Shown: positions 34,995-44,320, numbered from the stretch's first letter. The stretch is DNA of 64,000 bases from Flavobacterium sp. HBTb2-11-1 (GCF_009826975.1 NZ_WUMO01000001.1:930001-994000); one strand, 5' to 3'. A program made the numbers and translations. The notes: a model not told the origin generated them from the letters alone.

Positions 34995-35230
34995 ATACTG
35001 GGCATATCAATGGTTTCAATGCCGTTTTCATGAGCATATTATGTTCATGACATTGAGAAAAAAGCATTTTATCTTTGTTAGAATCAAAAATTGGATTGAG
35101 TGATGATAGGTAAATTTTACTTATGATCTCCAGTGGATTAGGTTTTATATTTGTGTTATCCTACCCAAATTTTGCGCAGGGTAAAATGAGAAAAGTGTCA
35201 TAACTTTATAGCGATGAATGATTGTGGAAC

Positions 35231-35257
35231 AAAAAAGACCGAGGCTCGGTCTTTTTT
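35231..35257 (+). terminator. Rho-independent terminator after the rteC operon
   Basis: AAAAAAGACCGA (35231-35242) pairs with TCGGTCTTTTTT (35246-35257) around GGC. It lies inside the 5' part of an open frame starting at 35214, which argues that translation really starts later. Confidence 0.8.
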
Positions 35258-35276
35258 TAATGAAGAGGAATTTCAA

Positions 35277-35486
35277 ATGGAGAAGGATGGAAGAGAAGAA
35301 AGAGGAAAAATGACGGCAGAAAAGACCAGAAAAATGCTGAAAGATGAAGGAGTGGAAGTGACGCTGGAACAGGCGGTAATGATTTTAGAATTTTTAAGAA
35401 AACTGGCAAACATGGCAGTTTCAAACTATTTAAAGAAAAAAGATGAGAAAAATAGCAGACCTATACGTGAGAGTGAGTACAGATGA
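35277..35486 (+). CDS. Small hypothetical protein upstream of the recombinase
   Basis: From ATG 35277 it has 69 residues, highly charged: MTAEKTRKMLKDEGVEVTL and QAVMILEFLRKLANMAVSN. I chose this start because codons from 35214 to about 35260 cross a terminator hairpin. The coding end overlaps the start of the recombinase gene by 44 bases in another frame, so they are probably translated together. It may be a directionality or accessory factor, by position only. Confidence 0.65.
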   Translation: MEKDGREERGKMTAEKTRKMLKDEGVEVTLEQAVMILEFLRKLANMAVSNYLKKKDEKNSRPIRESEYR

Positions 35487-36999
35487 GCAGGCAGACAGGG
35501 GCTACTCGCAGAGAAATCAGGAAGAAATGCTTCGCAAGTACTGCGAAATAAATGCGGTTGAATTAAGACACGTTATTTATGAAGACCATTCGGCAAAGAC
35601 ATTCAACCGCCCGCAGTGGAAGAAACTGCTTGCGGATCTAAAGAGGCATAAGAATAAAACAGATCTTCTCCTGTTTACCAAATGGGACAGGTTCAGCAGA
35701 AATGCGGGAGATGCTTACCAGATGATCAGTACCCTGAGAAAACTGGGAGTTGAGCCTCAGGCTATAGAACAGCCTTTAGATCTTTCAATACCCGAGAACA
35801 AAATGATGCTGGCTTTTTATCTGGCTGCTCCTGAGGTCGAAAATGATAGAAGAGCCCTGAATACCTTTCATGGCATGAGAAGAGCTAGAAAAGAGGGAAG
35901 ATATATGGGAATTGCTCCTATCGGTTATATTAACCGAGTAAAAGAAGACGGCACAAAATATATTGCATTCGACCAGCCAGAAGCCTCTATTTTAAAATGG
36001 GCTTTTGAAGAACTTTCCAAAGGAATTTTCAATACGGAACAGGTGCTTCACATGGCAAAAGAAAAAGGGCTTAAAGCAGGCAAAAACCATTTCTGGAGAG
36101 CGATCCGCAATCCTCTTTACTGCGGTAAGATCGAAGTTCCTAAATATAAGGATGAGGAACGCACTTTAGTGAGAGGACAGCATGAAGCATTGATCTCGGA
36201 AATGCTTTTCTATAAAGTTCAGGATGTTCTTGACGGAAGATCCCGCAAATATCTTCCAAAGGCACTTTCTGCCAAGCCTTTTCCGCTGAGAGGTTTTTTC
36301 ATCTGTCCCGACTGCGGGAAAATATTGACTGGAAGCATATCTAAAGGGCGACATAAATATTATCCTTATTACCATTGCAGTGCAGGTTGCAGATACAGGA
36401 TAAACTCGGAAACAGCCAATGAGATATTTATACAGAATCTGAAAAAATATGTACCAATTCCTGAAATCAAAAATATCTATGCCAATGTCATAGGCGACTG
36501 TTATAAAGAACAGATTAAGGACGTTTTGGAAGAAAAGACTAAAATCATAAGCCAGATCAAGGATTATGAAACCAGAATCTCAAATGCAAGGGATCTTCTT
36601 GCAACAAAACAGATTGAAGCTTCGGACTACAGAGAGATGAAGTCAGATTACGGAGAGATGGTAAGGAGGCTTGAATTAAAATTATCTGGTATCGATGATG
36701 AGAATAAAGATATAGAAGAGCTTTTAAAAGCGGGAGTAGAGAACCTAATGAAGCTTAACGAATATTATGAAAATGGCAACTGGATTGAATCGAGAGATTT
36801 ATTAGGTTCGATTTTTCCTGAGAATTTTACGATCTCAGAAAACGGGTTTCGAACCGCTAGAGTAAATGAAGTAGTGCATCTCATCTACAGTATTAACAGG
36901 CTGATAGGTCTAAATAAAAAAGGGACAAAGAAGAAATTCTCTTCTTTGTCCCAATTAGTAGCGGGAACAGGACTCGAACCTGTGACCTTCGGGTTATGA
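35443..36999 (+). CDS. Large serine recombinase (integrase of the element)
   Basis: The 518-residue protein has a resolvase domain with the catalytic serine in YVRVSTDEQ, TKWDRFSRN, then a recombinase domain (KEGRYMGIAPIGYIN). A zinc beta-ribbon (FICPDCGKIL, YHCSAGCRYRI) and a coiled coil near 365-420 follow. The last residues LSQLVAGTGLEPVTFGL are encoded by the tRNA terminator and the 3' half of tRNA-fMet on the other strand. Integration thus fixes the end of the protein. It carries out integration and excision. Confidence 0.92.
   Translation: MRKIADLYVRVSTDEQADRGYSQRNQEEMLRKYCEINAVELRHVIYEDHSAKTFNRPQWKKLLADLKRHKNKTDLLLFTKWDRFSRNAGDAYQMISTLRKLGVEPQAIEQPLDLSIPENKMMLAFYLAAPEVENDRRALNTFHGMRRARKEGRYMGIAPIGYINRVKEDGTKYIAFDQPEASILKWAFEELSKGIFNTEQVLHMAKEKGLKAGKNHFWRAIRNPLYCGKIEVPKYKDEERTLVRGQHEALISEMLFYKVQDVLDGRSRKYLPKALSAKPFPLRGFFICPDCGKILTGSISKGRHKYYPYYHCSAGCRYRINSETANEIFIQNLKKYVPIPEIKNIYANVIGDCYKEQIKDVLEEKTKIISQIKDYETRISNARDLLATKQIEASDYREMKSDYGEMVRRLELKLSGIDDENKDIEELLKAGVENLMKLNEYYENGNWIESRDLLGSIFPENFTISENGFRTARVNEVVHLIYSINRLIGLNKKGTKKKFSSLSQLVAGTGLEPVTFGL
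36922..36952 (-). terminator. tRNA-fMet terminator inside the recombinase gene
   Basis: GGGACAAAGAAGA (36922-36934) pairs with TCTTCTTTGTCCC (36940-36952) around AATTC. On the minus strand a T6 run follows, so it ends the tRNA transcript. It is brought by the element and coded within the recombinase ORF. Confidence 0.85.
36955..36962. other. Proposed right attachment core (attR)
   Basis: TTAGTAGC spans the 3' end of tRNA-fMet and is repeated directly at 18608-18615. Confidence 0.45.
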
Positions 37000-37031
37000 G
37001 CCCGACGAGCTGCCTACTGCTCTATCCCGCG
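36959..37031 (-). tRNA. Initiator tRNA-fMet (anticodon CAT)
   Basis: On the minus strand the 73-base gene begins CGCGGGATAGAGCAG. Its anticodon arm is TCGGG-CTCATAA-CCCGA, with the three G-C pairs typical of initiator tRNA. The first position (C1) does not pair with position 72, another initiator trait. The T arm reads ACAGGTTCGAGTCCTGT. CCA is not encoded. The 3' end is the integration site of the element. Confidence 0.93.
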
Positions 37032-37122
37032 ATGTTTCGGGTGCAAAGATACACACTAAATACGGTTATGCAAATAATTTTTGTACTTTATTTTCTATAA
37101 TTTCAAAAAGAGATGGCTTTTC

Positions 37123-37647
37123 TTAGACTTTATAATCCAATAATTCTTGGTAAACGTTTCCGTTTAAGCCTAGTAGCAAGCCAAATGCAGGTTCGGTTTT
37201 TATGCCGCTTTCTTTCAGTTTTATAATCTCTAATCTAAAGTTTTCGTCTCTAGAACGTAGAATTTGGTCTTCAATGACCATATGTCTGTAGCCATTTTGA
37301 AGTTCTGTAGGGATATTTTGCCCGAAGATTTCTATTTCGAAAGTCTCAATAAAGAAGTTTGCTACTATTGATTCTTGATTATCAATTACGATTTCTCGAA
37401 TCGAAAAGCGTTTTTCCTTTTCAAATAGATATTTAATTCTCGCAATAAAACCAGATTTATTTTTCCAATAGCAGACAATGTCCAAGTCGCTGTTTTCAAT
37501 ATCAATATTAATCGGAATCGTGCCAACCAAGATTGGATCAAATTCGGCAAGATTTTCCAAAATATGATGTTTGGTCAAAATATGAAATGCCGCTTGCTGT
37601 TTTGAATTTCCCGTTTTTAAATACGATATGTTTCTGAAATTAATCAT
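37123..37647 (-). CDS. DUF4269 nucleotidyltransferase-like protein
   Basis: The 174-residue protein has the motif LVGTIPINIDIENSDLDIVC, which has the GT...DxD pattern of the polymerase-beta/nucleotidyltransferase fold. VEIFGQNIPTELQNGYRHM-like sequence and the end FGLLLGLNGNVYQELLDY are also present. I recall this as DUF4269. The substrate is unknown. The gene overlaps the upstream GT39-type gene by 8 bases. Confidence 0.8.
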   Translation of the reverse strand: MINFRNISYLKTGNSKQQAAFHILTKHHILENLAEFDPILVGTIPINIDIENSDLDIVCYWKNKSGFIARIKYLFEKEKRFSIREIVIDNQESIVANFFIETFEIEIFGQNIPTELQNGYRHMVIEDQILRSRDENFRLEIIKLKESGIKTEPAFGLLLGLNGNVYQELLDYKV

Positions 37648-39172
37648 TTATGATCTTATTTTTTTCTTCGTTGATTTCCTGCTCTAATCTTTTATTGATG
37701 TCAATTTTAGCATTCGTAAAAACAAAAATTGTAGCGCGATATCCTCTAGCATATTGATTTGTAACTTCACCACCAATAACTGAAGATTCAAAATACGGAC
37801 TTGTTTCTTTCATTTCTTTATCGTTTTCTTCAAAATCCTTAACGCGAATCAAGTTTTTGTATCTAATGCTGAGGTCAAACCAATTGAGATAATCAGCGTT
37901 GAAAGAAACAGCTTTTATTCCTTTTTTAGTATAATAATTAATTGCTCCTGCTTGTCCGTAATTATCGCAGATGACAATAGTTTCTTTTTGGTTGGGCAGT
38001 AAGGCGTAGAGCGAATCTGTTTTTCTGGCTAATTCTTTCCAACCCAGCATATCGGCAAAATCTTGAGGCAAATTATGGTCTTTACCATCTTCCCAACGAA
38101 GCATTCCCATTTTTTTGTACTTCTCTGAATGCGCTACAATATATTCAGGACTTTTATTTGGAAAGGCAATATCATACATCGGAATAAAAAAAAATATCGG
38201 AATCAAGATAAAAACAGGTTTCAGAAAACGTTTCCATCCATTGTTTAAGATTTGAGATAAAAATACAGCTCCAAAAGCAATGTAAATTGGATATAATCCG
38301 ATTGCGTAATACGCTTTTGCTTTGAAATAAATAAAAATCAAAAGCGTGAAAACAAACGATGCAAAAAATAATTGGTACTTTTTGAAAGGCTGATACAACA
38401 AAACCGCATAAAGCCCAGCTAAAATCACCAATAAGCCACCAATAAAAAAGAGAATCTGTTCTTTTAGGAAATTGGCTCTATCGACATTCACCAATTGGGT
38501 TTCTGCCAATTCTTTCATGTGGTGCACAATCGGAAAATGATTGCTGTACTGCCAATAAAGATTTGGCAGAATTAATATTAAACCTAAAATCAAGGCAAAA
38601 TAAAACTCTTTTTTTGCGAGTATTTTTCGCTGTTGTGAAAGTAAAATGGCTGGAACTAATCCGAGGAATAAAAACACAATATTGTACTTGTTCAAGAAGC
38701 CAAAGGCGAAAACGACGCCTCCTATAAAGAGCCATTTTGTATTTTCGGCAGTAATGTACTGTATTAAAACATAATAAAATGCAGTCCAGCATAAAACGTC
38801 AAAAGAGTTTGGCTGATACAGTGTATTTAAACGAAGCAAACACGAAAACAATACACATAAAGCACCAAGAATTAGAGCATAAAGATTACCTTTTAAAAGT
38901 TCTATTGTTTTCCAGACAATCAAAAGCGTCAAGGCGCCAAATAGGGCAGGGAAGAACTTTACCCAGAAAACCGAATTTCCAAGCAGCAGAATAAGATACG
39001 AAAACCAAGAAGTGACAGGTGGAACCGATAAATAGCCCCAAGCCAAATGATTTGCCTGATCGAGATGCAAATATTCATCACGCTGCAAATCGTATTCTGG
39101 ACTAATTAAAACATATTGTAGAATGAATTTTAAAATAATAAACCCAATTAAAATAAATGTTTTTTTGTTCAT
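37640..39172 (-). CDS. GT39/PMT-type membrane glycosyltransferase
   Basis: The 510-residue protein has about ten membrane helices and the family start YDLQRDEYLHLDQANHLAWG, which carries the acidic catalytic pair in the first periplasmic loop. PPVTSWFSYL and a large soluble C-terminal part (about 345-510) follow. It belongs to the PMT_2/ArnT-like group that moves a sugar from a lipid carrier to lipids or proteins. The acceptor is unknown. It is co-transcribed with the DUF4269 gene. Confidence 0.82.
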   Translation of the reverse strand: MNKKTFILIGFIILKFILQYVLISPEYDLQRDEYLHLDQANHLAWGYLSVPPVTSWFSYLILLLGNSVFWVKFFPALFGALTLLIVWKTIELLKGNLYALILGALCVLFSCLLRLNTLYQPNSFDVLCWTAFYYVLIQYITAENTKWLFIGGVVFAFGFLNKYNIVFLFLGLVPAILLSQQRKILAKKEFYFALILGLILILPNLYWQYSNHFPIVHHMKELAETQLVNVDRANFLKEQILFFIGGLLVILAGLYAVLLYQPFKKYQLFFASFVFTLLIFIYFKAKAYYAIGLYPIYIAFGAVFLSQILNNGWKRFLKPVFILIPIFFFIPMYDIAFPNKSPEYIVAHSEKYKKMGMLRWEDGKDHNLPQDFADMLGWKELARKTDSLYALLPNQKETIVICDNYGQAGAINYYTKKGIKAVSFNADYLNWFDLSIRYKNLIRVKDFEENDKEMKETSPYFESSVIGGEVTNQYARGYRATIFVFTNAKIDINKRLEQEINEEKNKIIND

Positions 39173-39400
39173 GCAGATTTTGGTTATGTTGGTTTTGGCT
39201 TTTGTGTTGTAATTGGTTTCAAGTCAACACATAATTCTGTAGCTAAGATAAAACTTATTTTGATTTTTGAATAGTAGGAATGTTTCTTGTTGGGACTGTG
39301 TAAAATGCAGAATATTAGATATTTATGGTTTTGGAATATCAATTGAATTTACATTTTTATTACCTTTAGTATCAAGCAAATAACTTTAAAAGAAAATACC

Positions 39401-39820
39401 ATGAAAAAGAAATTATTTATTTTAGTTGTCTTTTTGGGGACAATTTCATTTGCAAATGCACAAAGTATAGGAGACGTAACAAAGGCGGCCAGTAAGGCGT
39501 CAACAACGGCTGTGCCCGCTTTTGATGTTGCTAGTATTGCAAATCAGGTTATGGGAGTTTTATCTCCAAAATTAAAATTAACCGATGCTCAAAAGCCGAT
39601 TGTAAATTCCTTGGTAAATGAAACTTTAAATAAAAAGAAGAACATTTTGCCCACAATGGCCACCGACAAGGCAGGTTATACTTCTAAAATGACGACTACT
39701 AGAGAGTCTTTTATATCTAAAATGAAAAAAAATATCAGTCCAACACAATTTGATGCACTTACCGCTTTATTGCCAAAATCTGCTTCTGCAGTAACACCAC
39801 TGGCAAAAATGTTGTATTAA
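39401..39820 (+). CDS. Exported helical hypothetical protein
   Basis: The 139-residue protein has a signal peptide (MKKKLFILVVFLGTISFANA), then an Ala/Thr/Ser-rich helical body (SPKLKLTDAQKPIVNSLVNE). I do not recognise a characterised family. A perfect terminator follows 13 bases after the stop. It is probably periplasmic. Confidence 0.7.
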   Translation: MKKKLFILVVFLGTISFANAQSIGDVTKAASKASTTAVPAFDVASIANQVMGVLSPKLKLTDAQKPIVNSLVNETLNKKKNILPTMATDKAGYTSKMTTTRESFISKMKKNISPTQFDALTALLPKSASAVTPLAKMLY

Positions 39821-39833
39821 AATAGTTTAAAAT

Positions 39834-39869
39834 AAAAAAAGCAAAATAGAATTCTATTTTGCTTTTTTT
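39834..39869. terminator. Bidirectional terminator
   Basis: AAAAAAAGCAAAATAG (39834-39849) pairs with CTATTTTGCTTTTTTT (39854-39869) around AATT, between convergent genes. Confidence 0.92.
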
Positions 39870-39888
39870 ATTCCAATTTTTCATGGAT

Positions 39889-40434
39889 TTATTCCTCGAC
39901 AGTTTCAAATTCCATGTGGTCAATTATTTCTGCTTCTGGCTTTTCTGGTTTAGAAGCTTTTAGGGCATTAAATCTTTCCAACATTTCTGTTTCGCCTTCT
40001 TCACCGCTGAAATAAGGGAAAACATCCATAATTGCAGTTTCCGAAATAGCTGGAATAGAATATTCGCCCATTGTATTTTTCATTATGTGAAGTGTATTGT
40101 CATAAGCTTCGCGAACATCATTGGCCTGAACCAGCATATACATACTAGTTTTTCTTTCTTTACCGCTTTCTTCATCATAAGCGATTAAAGTGATTTTAGA
40201 TTTAAACCATCTGTCTGCATTTTCAAAAGGATGAATTTCGGCATAATTTGCCACTTTGATAGCCGTGATTTTAAATTCTTCACTGGTATAAGCGGCCATT
40301 TCCTCAGTCATTCTTTTTTCAGCTTCTGTATAAGACAAAGCATCCACCAAGTAAGGTTCGGTTAAAACTTTTTGTCCTCCAGTTTCATCTGTTTTTCTAT
40401 ATTTTACTTTGCATTCGTACCAAACTGCGCTCAT
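39889..40434 (-). CDS. DUF4494 protein
   Basis: The 181-residue acidic protein begins SAVWYECKVKYRKTDETG and contains EPYLVDALSYTEAEKRM and NYAEIHPFENADRWFKSK. These are hallmarks of DUF4494, found across Bacteroidota and of unknown function. There is no signal peptide. Convergent with the preceding gene across a terminator. Confidence 0.85.
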   Translation of the reverse strand: MSAVWYECKVKYRKTDETGGQKVLTEPYLVDALSYTEAEKRMTEEMAAYTSEEFKITAIKVANYAEIHPFENADRWFKSKITLIAYDEESGKERKTSMYMLVQANDVREAYDNTLHIMKNTMGEYSIPAISETAIMDVFPYFSGEEGETEMLERFNALKASKPEKPEAEIIDHMEFETVEE

Positions 40435-40704
40435 CTCTATTTAAATTTTAAGGATGCCAAAGATAAATTTTACAGCAGAAATAATAGTTAAATCTTTAAA
40501 TAGATATTCACAATTTTAGATGATTTTAGCTAATGTTTTGAGAGTCTGAAAGTTGTATGTTTTACAGATAGCTTAGCTTCACTTAGTATGTCTTTTGTGT
40601 AAAATGCTGTAAAACAATTAGTTGTTTTTAAAGAGAGAGGCGTTAGAAAAAATATGAATTTTCTTAAATCCAAAAAATCAATTTGTACGTAAGTATCAAT
40701 AACA

Positions 40705-41049
40705 ATGGCTGGGAATGGGGCAAATTCAAATGGTATTGGTTTTTGGAGCATATTGAATAGTATTACATTTCCAGCTATTGTTTTTATAAATGTTAAAAAA
40801 GAAGGATTGGGAAAATTAGACGTACAAAAGTTAAAAGAGACTTTAAAATATCTGGAAAGTAAACAGCGAGAATTAAAAAGACAAAATCAAAATGATACTA
40901 GAAGCCTGGAATCGATGATTAAATATTTAAAAAAAGATATGATGGAACAGCACGCTTTAGCTGATCATCATCAGTTGATTAAACAGGAAATCAAAGACAC
41001 CGAAACTTTTATCGAAAACGTCAAAAATATCATCAAAATCAATTCATAA
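40705..41049 (+). CDS. Small coiled-coil hypothetical protein
   Basis: The 114-residue protein has a short hydrophobic start (IGFWSILNSITFPAIVFI) and then a charged, helical coiled coil to its end. I do not recognise it. It may be anchored to the membrane by the first 30 residues. Confidence 0.55.
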   Translation: MAGNGANSNGIGFWSILNSITFPAIVFINVKKEGLGKLDVQKLKETLKYLESKQRELKRQNQNDTRSLESMIKYLKKDMMEQHALADHHQLIKQEIKDTETFIENVKNIIKINS

Positions 41050-41077
41050 AACAGTTTAGTATTATAGAATTTACTTT

Positions 41078-42016
41078 TTACTCCAACTTGAATTTTTCGT
41101 TTCTGCAATCCAAAATCAATTTGTGATTCAGAAAAAGTTTGTTGCCAATCATTCCCTGCATCCCGGAGCGTTTCATTAAGAATTTTTGAAGGCTTGATGT
41201 GCCTTCAATGTAAGTCACTTCAGATAAATTCAATGTTGTATTTTTAAATTGTATTTTCTTTTTCGCGGAAGCGGAATAAACGCTCAGAGTGTTTCCCCAT
41301 GAATTTCCTTTTTCGGTTTTTATCGCACTGTTTTTACTGCGGTATTGTTGCCAGATTTCTTTTGTTGTAATGAGTTCGTAACCGCTCGTTCCGGTATCGT
41401 ACAGTAGTTTTAGGTTCTCATTTTCGATAACTGAAGGAATAAGAATTTTACGTTTTTTGAACTCAAAAGCGGTAAAAGCATCTTCTTTAATTTTTTCAAT
41501 AAACGAACATTGGTTGTTTTTGAAATCTAAAATGGTAATTCGCTTTTCTAATAAATCGGTTCCGATTGTACCAATTATATTTTCGGCATTCGGATTATCG
41601 AAACTGATTTTTTCGCCGTAATCTAAAACTTCAAAATCATTTGAAGCCACATGCATTTTTCCGATTCTAAAAGCACTAGAAATCGAGGAGTTTTCATTAT
41701 CGATTTTTAACTGATTTTGAAATTTTTCCGCAATTGATTCTAATGATTTTTTGTAGAAAACAGTAACAGGAGAACCTGAGTCAAACTGCATATGGAATGT
41801 TCGATTGATTCCTTTTATTTCTACAGGCAAAAGCAAAGCTGAATGAGAGTTTTCGTCGCTAGAAATCCATTTTATCGGGATATTTTCGGCAATTCCTGAA
41901 ATCTTCAAATAGTTTTCTGGTGGAGTGAATTTCTTTTGAAAATAAAAATATCCTCCCACCAAGAATAAAACGATAATAACTAAAAATACGGTTGCAATTT
42001 TCTTAAACAATTTCAT
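41078..42016 (-). CDS. Membrane-anchored retropepsin-like aspartic protease
   Basis: The 312-residue protein has an N-terminal membrane helix (IATVFLVIIVLFLVGGYFYF). Two aspartic-protease-like motifs follow, MQFDSGSPVTVFY (about 95) and LLYDTGTSGYELI (about 210), each with hydrophobic-D-[ST]-G. The C-terminal GMIGNKLFLNHKLILD also fits the fold. The catalytic domain would be in the periplasm. Whether it is active is unknown. Confidence 0.75.
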   Translation of the reverse strand: MKLFKKIATVFLVIIVLFLVGGYFYFQKKFTPPENYLKISGIAENIPIKWISSDENSHSALLLPVEIKGINRTFHMQFDSGSPVTVFYKKSLESIAEKFQNQLKIDNENSSISSAFRIGKMHVASNDFEVLDYGEKISFDNPNAENIIGTIGTDLLEKRITILDFKNNQCSFIEKIKEDAFTAFEFKKRKILIPSVIENENLKLLYDTGTSGYELITTKEIWQQYRSKNSAIKTEKGNSWGNTLSVYSASAKKKIQFKNTTLNLSEVTYIEGTSSLQKFLMKRSGMQGMIGNKLFLNHKLILDCRNEKFKLE

Positions 42017-42105
42017 GGTCTGTTTTTTTCTGCAAGATTCGGATTTCGTTTCCGATTTTTGTGCAAAAACAATACGACAGTTTTACGTCATTTTCATGAC
42101 TTGTG

Positions 42106-42645
42106 TTATAAGAAGTTGTTTTTCAGTTTTATAGCAAGATCTTGTTTTTTATTTAAACTGATTCCGTTTAGAATAACGATAATGAGTTTTAAGCTTAAAA
42201 TTGCAATTAAAGGAATAATGAAAAGCGGAAACTTTAGCGGAAATGAATTTTGGATGAACGGACATGCAATCATTAAAACCGAAAGGATAAGACTTAAAAT
42301 AATTTGAATGCTTACAATTTGTTTTCCTAATTCTTTATTTTTTGGATCTTGCGTTTTGTAAGTTAACACTAAAGGAAAAATAATGCTCCCAAACGGAATA
42401 ATAAGTCCTGATAAAACAGAAAGATTAATGAGTTTGGCTCTTTCTATCTGAATATTTTCATTTTTTAAAATGAGGTTTTCGGGATTAGTTTCCAGAGCTT
42501 CGGCAATGGTTTTTAAGGTAAAGCCTTTGAGAATACTTCCCGCTTCGATTCGTTGAATGGTTCGCAATGAAAGACCCGATTTTTCGGCAAGTTCATTTTG
42601 AGTCATATTCTGTTCTTCTCTCAAAAATTTAACTTTATTTTTCAT
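42106..42645 (-). CDS. XRE-type regulator with membrane helices
   Basis: This 179-residue protein has an N-terminal helix-turn-helix (MTQNELAEKSGLSLRTIQRI). It then has three hydrophobic helices (about 74-92, 108-128 and 135-160). It is a membrane-tethered regulator of the kind common in Bacteroidota. The target is unknown; it is divergent from the GH130 gene. Confidence 0.8.
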   Translation of the reverse strand: MKNKVKFLREEQNMTQNELAEKSGLSLRTIQRIEAGSILKGFTLKTIAEALETNPENLILKNENIQIERAKLINLSVLSGLIIPFGSIIFPLVLTYKTQDPKNKELGKQIVSIQIILSLILSVLMIACPFIQNSFPLKFPLFIIPLIAILSLKLIIVILNGISLNKKQDLAIKLKNNFL

Positions 42646-42836
42646 TGGTTTTAAGCTGCTGATGTAGAGACGAAATTAAGAAAAAACTTTTGATGGAACT
42701 GGCATAAAAAAGACTTGGATTATTAGACCAATTCAAAGTTTTAATAAAAAATTAAGTTTTTTTCTTTAACAAAAATTATTAACTTGTTGTGTAATAAAAG
42801 ATTCCTTAAATGTTATTGTTATAAAATTTTCCAGTT

Positions 42837-44303
42837 ATGCGAGTATCCGTTGTCCGAAAAAATATAAAACTATTACCAGATTCAAAAAGAGTTGTTGCCC
42901 GATATTTTATGAATGGGCAAGAAAGAACCCAGCAAATGGTACTTCGGATAATGATGCTGGACGAGAAACAGGTATTGCAGACTTTAGAGCAGACGCTTCG
43001 TGAATTTGCGAGAAGACACCGAAATATTTCGGCAGTTTTTTTTAGACACTGTGAAAGAATTCGTCCTATAATAGAAGGCATGCAGATTGATTACGAAGCC
43101 ATGTCTCTAGACCGTAAAATGCTTATTGGATCTTATTGTACGATGGAGTACGCCATAGAATCGGCGGCGATTTTTAATCCGTCAATTGTAGAAGATTTTG
43201 ATCAGACCGGATTGGAGGCAGGAGAAAAACGCGTTATAATTTCTTTTCGAGCCACTGGCGAAGGTCATATTTCGTCAATTGTTTTTAGAAGAGCCATTTT
43301 GGACCGTGATAACAATCTGCATATCATGAAAATAGGAAATCATATTGATAAGGCAGAAATCGAACATAAAACCTTATTTAATAAAGAGCGATTCCTTAGT
43401 AAGCTGTACGAAATGCACACAGCAGACAAATATATTGCTCAGATTATGCAGGATCTTCCAGATGAGTTTGAATTTGCGGTTCTTAAAAATTTGCTGATTG
43501 AGTCTTTAAAAGATCCTTTAATTCGCGAAGAAAGAAAAGTAGCACTGGAAGAAATACTGTGGTTGGCTAATTCTTTTTACGATTTGCAGTTCAAACATGA
43601 TTCGGATATTACAGAACGTGTCATTTTTCCAATTTCTGATTCGGAGAGCCGTGGAATAGAAGATGCTCGTTTTGTACGTTTTACAGATGATAACGGTTCT
43701 TCGCGTGTTATGGCAACGTATACGGCTTATAACGGACATACAATTTTGCCGAAATTAATTTCTACCGAAGATTTTTATAGTTTTAGAGTTATGCCGCTTC
43801 ATGGAGAAGGAGCGCAGAATAAAAATCTGGCTTTATTTCCTCGAAAAATAAAAGGCAAATATGCTATGCTAGCCAGAATTGACGGCGTAAACAATTATAT
43901 TATGTATTCTGATCGAGTAACGCAATGGAATACGCCTGTTTTGCTGCAAGAACCGCGCTATACATGGGAGCTGACACAGATTGGAAACTGCGGATCTCCG
44001 CTTTGGACAGAAGAAGGATGGCTTGTAATTACGCATGGAGTTGGAGCTATGAGACGCTATTGCATTGGTGCCTCATTGTTTGATCTCGACGATCCTTCTA
44101 AAGAAATAGGAAGATTGACAGAACCTTTGCTTTCTCCATTGGAAGATGAAAGGGAAGGATATGTGCCAAATGTGGTGTATTCTTGCGGGGCGATTATTCA
44201 TAACAACAGTTTAATTCTGCCTTATGCTGTATCTGATTATTGCTCAACTTATGCTGTAGTTGACATGGTTGAATTGCTAGATGCGCTTAAGAAAAGCAAG
44301 TAA
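42837..44303 (+). CDS. GH130-family glycoside phosphorylase/hydrolase
   Basis: This is a 488-residue protein with a helical N-terminal extension of about 150 residues. A five-bladed propeller domain follows: NPSIVEDF, the catalytic-region ESRGIEDARFVRFTDDNGS, YTAYNGH, RKIKGKYAMLARIDG, GNCGSPLWTEEGW and LPYAVSDYCSTYAVV. GH130 enzymes act on beta-mannosides, often as phosphorylases. The nature of the acid/base residue cannot be settled by eye. There is no signal peptide, so it is cytoplasmic. Confidence 0.85.
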   Translation: MRVSVVRKNIKLLPDSKRVVARYFMNGQERTQQMVLRIMMLDEKQVLQTLEQTLREFARRHRNISAVFFRHCERIRPIIEGMQIDYEAMSLDRKMLIGSYCTMEYAIESAAIFNPSIVEDFDQTGLEAGEKRVIISFRATGEGHISSIVFRRAILDRDNNLHIMKIGNHIDKAEIEHKTLFNKERFLSKLYEMHTADKYIAQIMQDLPDEFEFAVLKNLLIESLKDPLIREERKVALEEILWLANSFYDLQFKHDSDITERVIFPISDSESRGIEDARFVRFTDDNGSSRVMATYTAYNGHTILPKLISTEDFYSFRVMPLHGEGAQNKNLALFPRKIKGKYAMLARIDGVNNYIMYSDRVTQWNTPVLLQEPRYTWELTQIGNCGSPLWTEEGWLVITHGVGAMRRYCIGASLFDLDDPSKEIGRLTEPLLSPLEDEREGYVPNVVYSCGAIIHNNSLILPYAVSDYCSTYAVVDMVELLDALKKSK

Positions 44304-44320
44304 TATCTTTGTCTAAAATA

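Larger units (their letters stand above)
18616..36962. mobile_element. Proposed integrative mobilisable element in tRNA-fMet
   Basis: The stretch is bounded by a direct TTAGTAGC repeat, and the right copy lies in the 3' end of an initiator tRNA gene. It contains a large serine recombinase at the right end, an RteC-type regulator, an XRE regulator, a relaxase and a MobC-like protein. No conjugation (T4SS) genes are visible, so it would need a helper element to transfer. Cargo lies in the middle (GNAT-PIN-ASCH pair) and at the left end (cassette-like gene series). The backbone from 28 to 37 kb uses more G and C than the very AT-rich left cargo. The left boundary is less certain than the right. 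Confidence 0.6.

Noticed and set aside
28036..36999. A complete conjugative element (ICE)
   Set aside because: No TraG/VirB4-type ATPase or other Tra genes are visible; only mobilisation functions are present.
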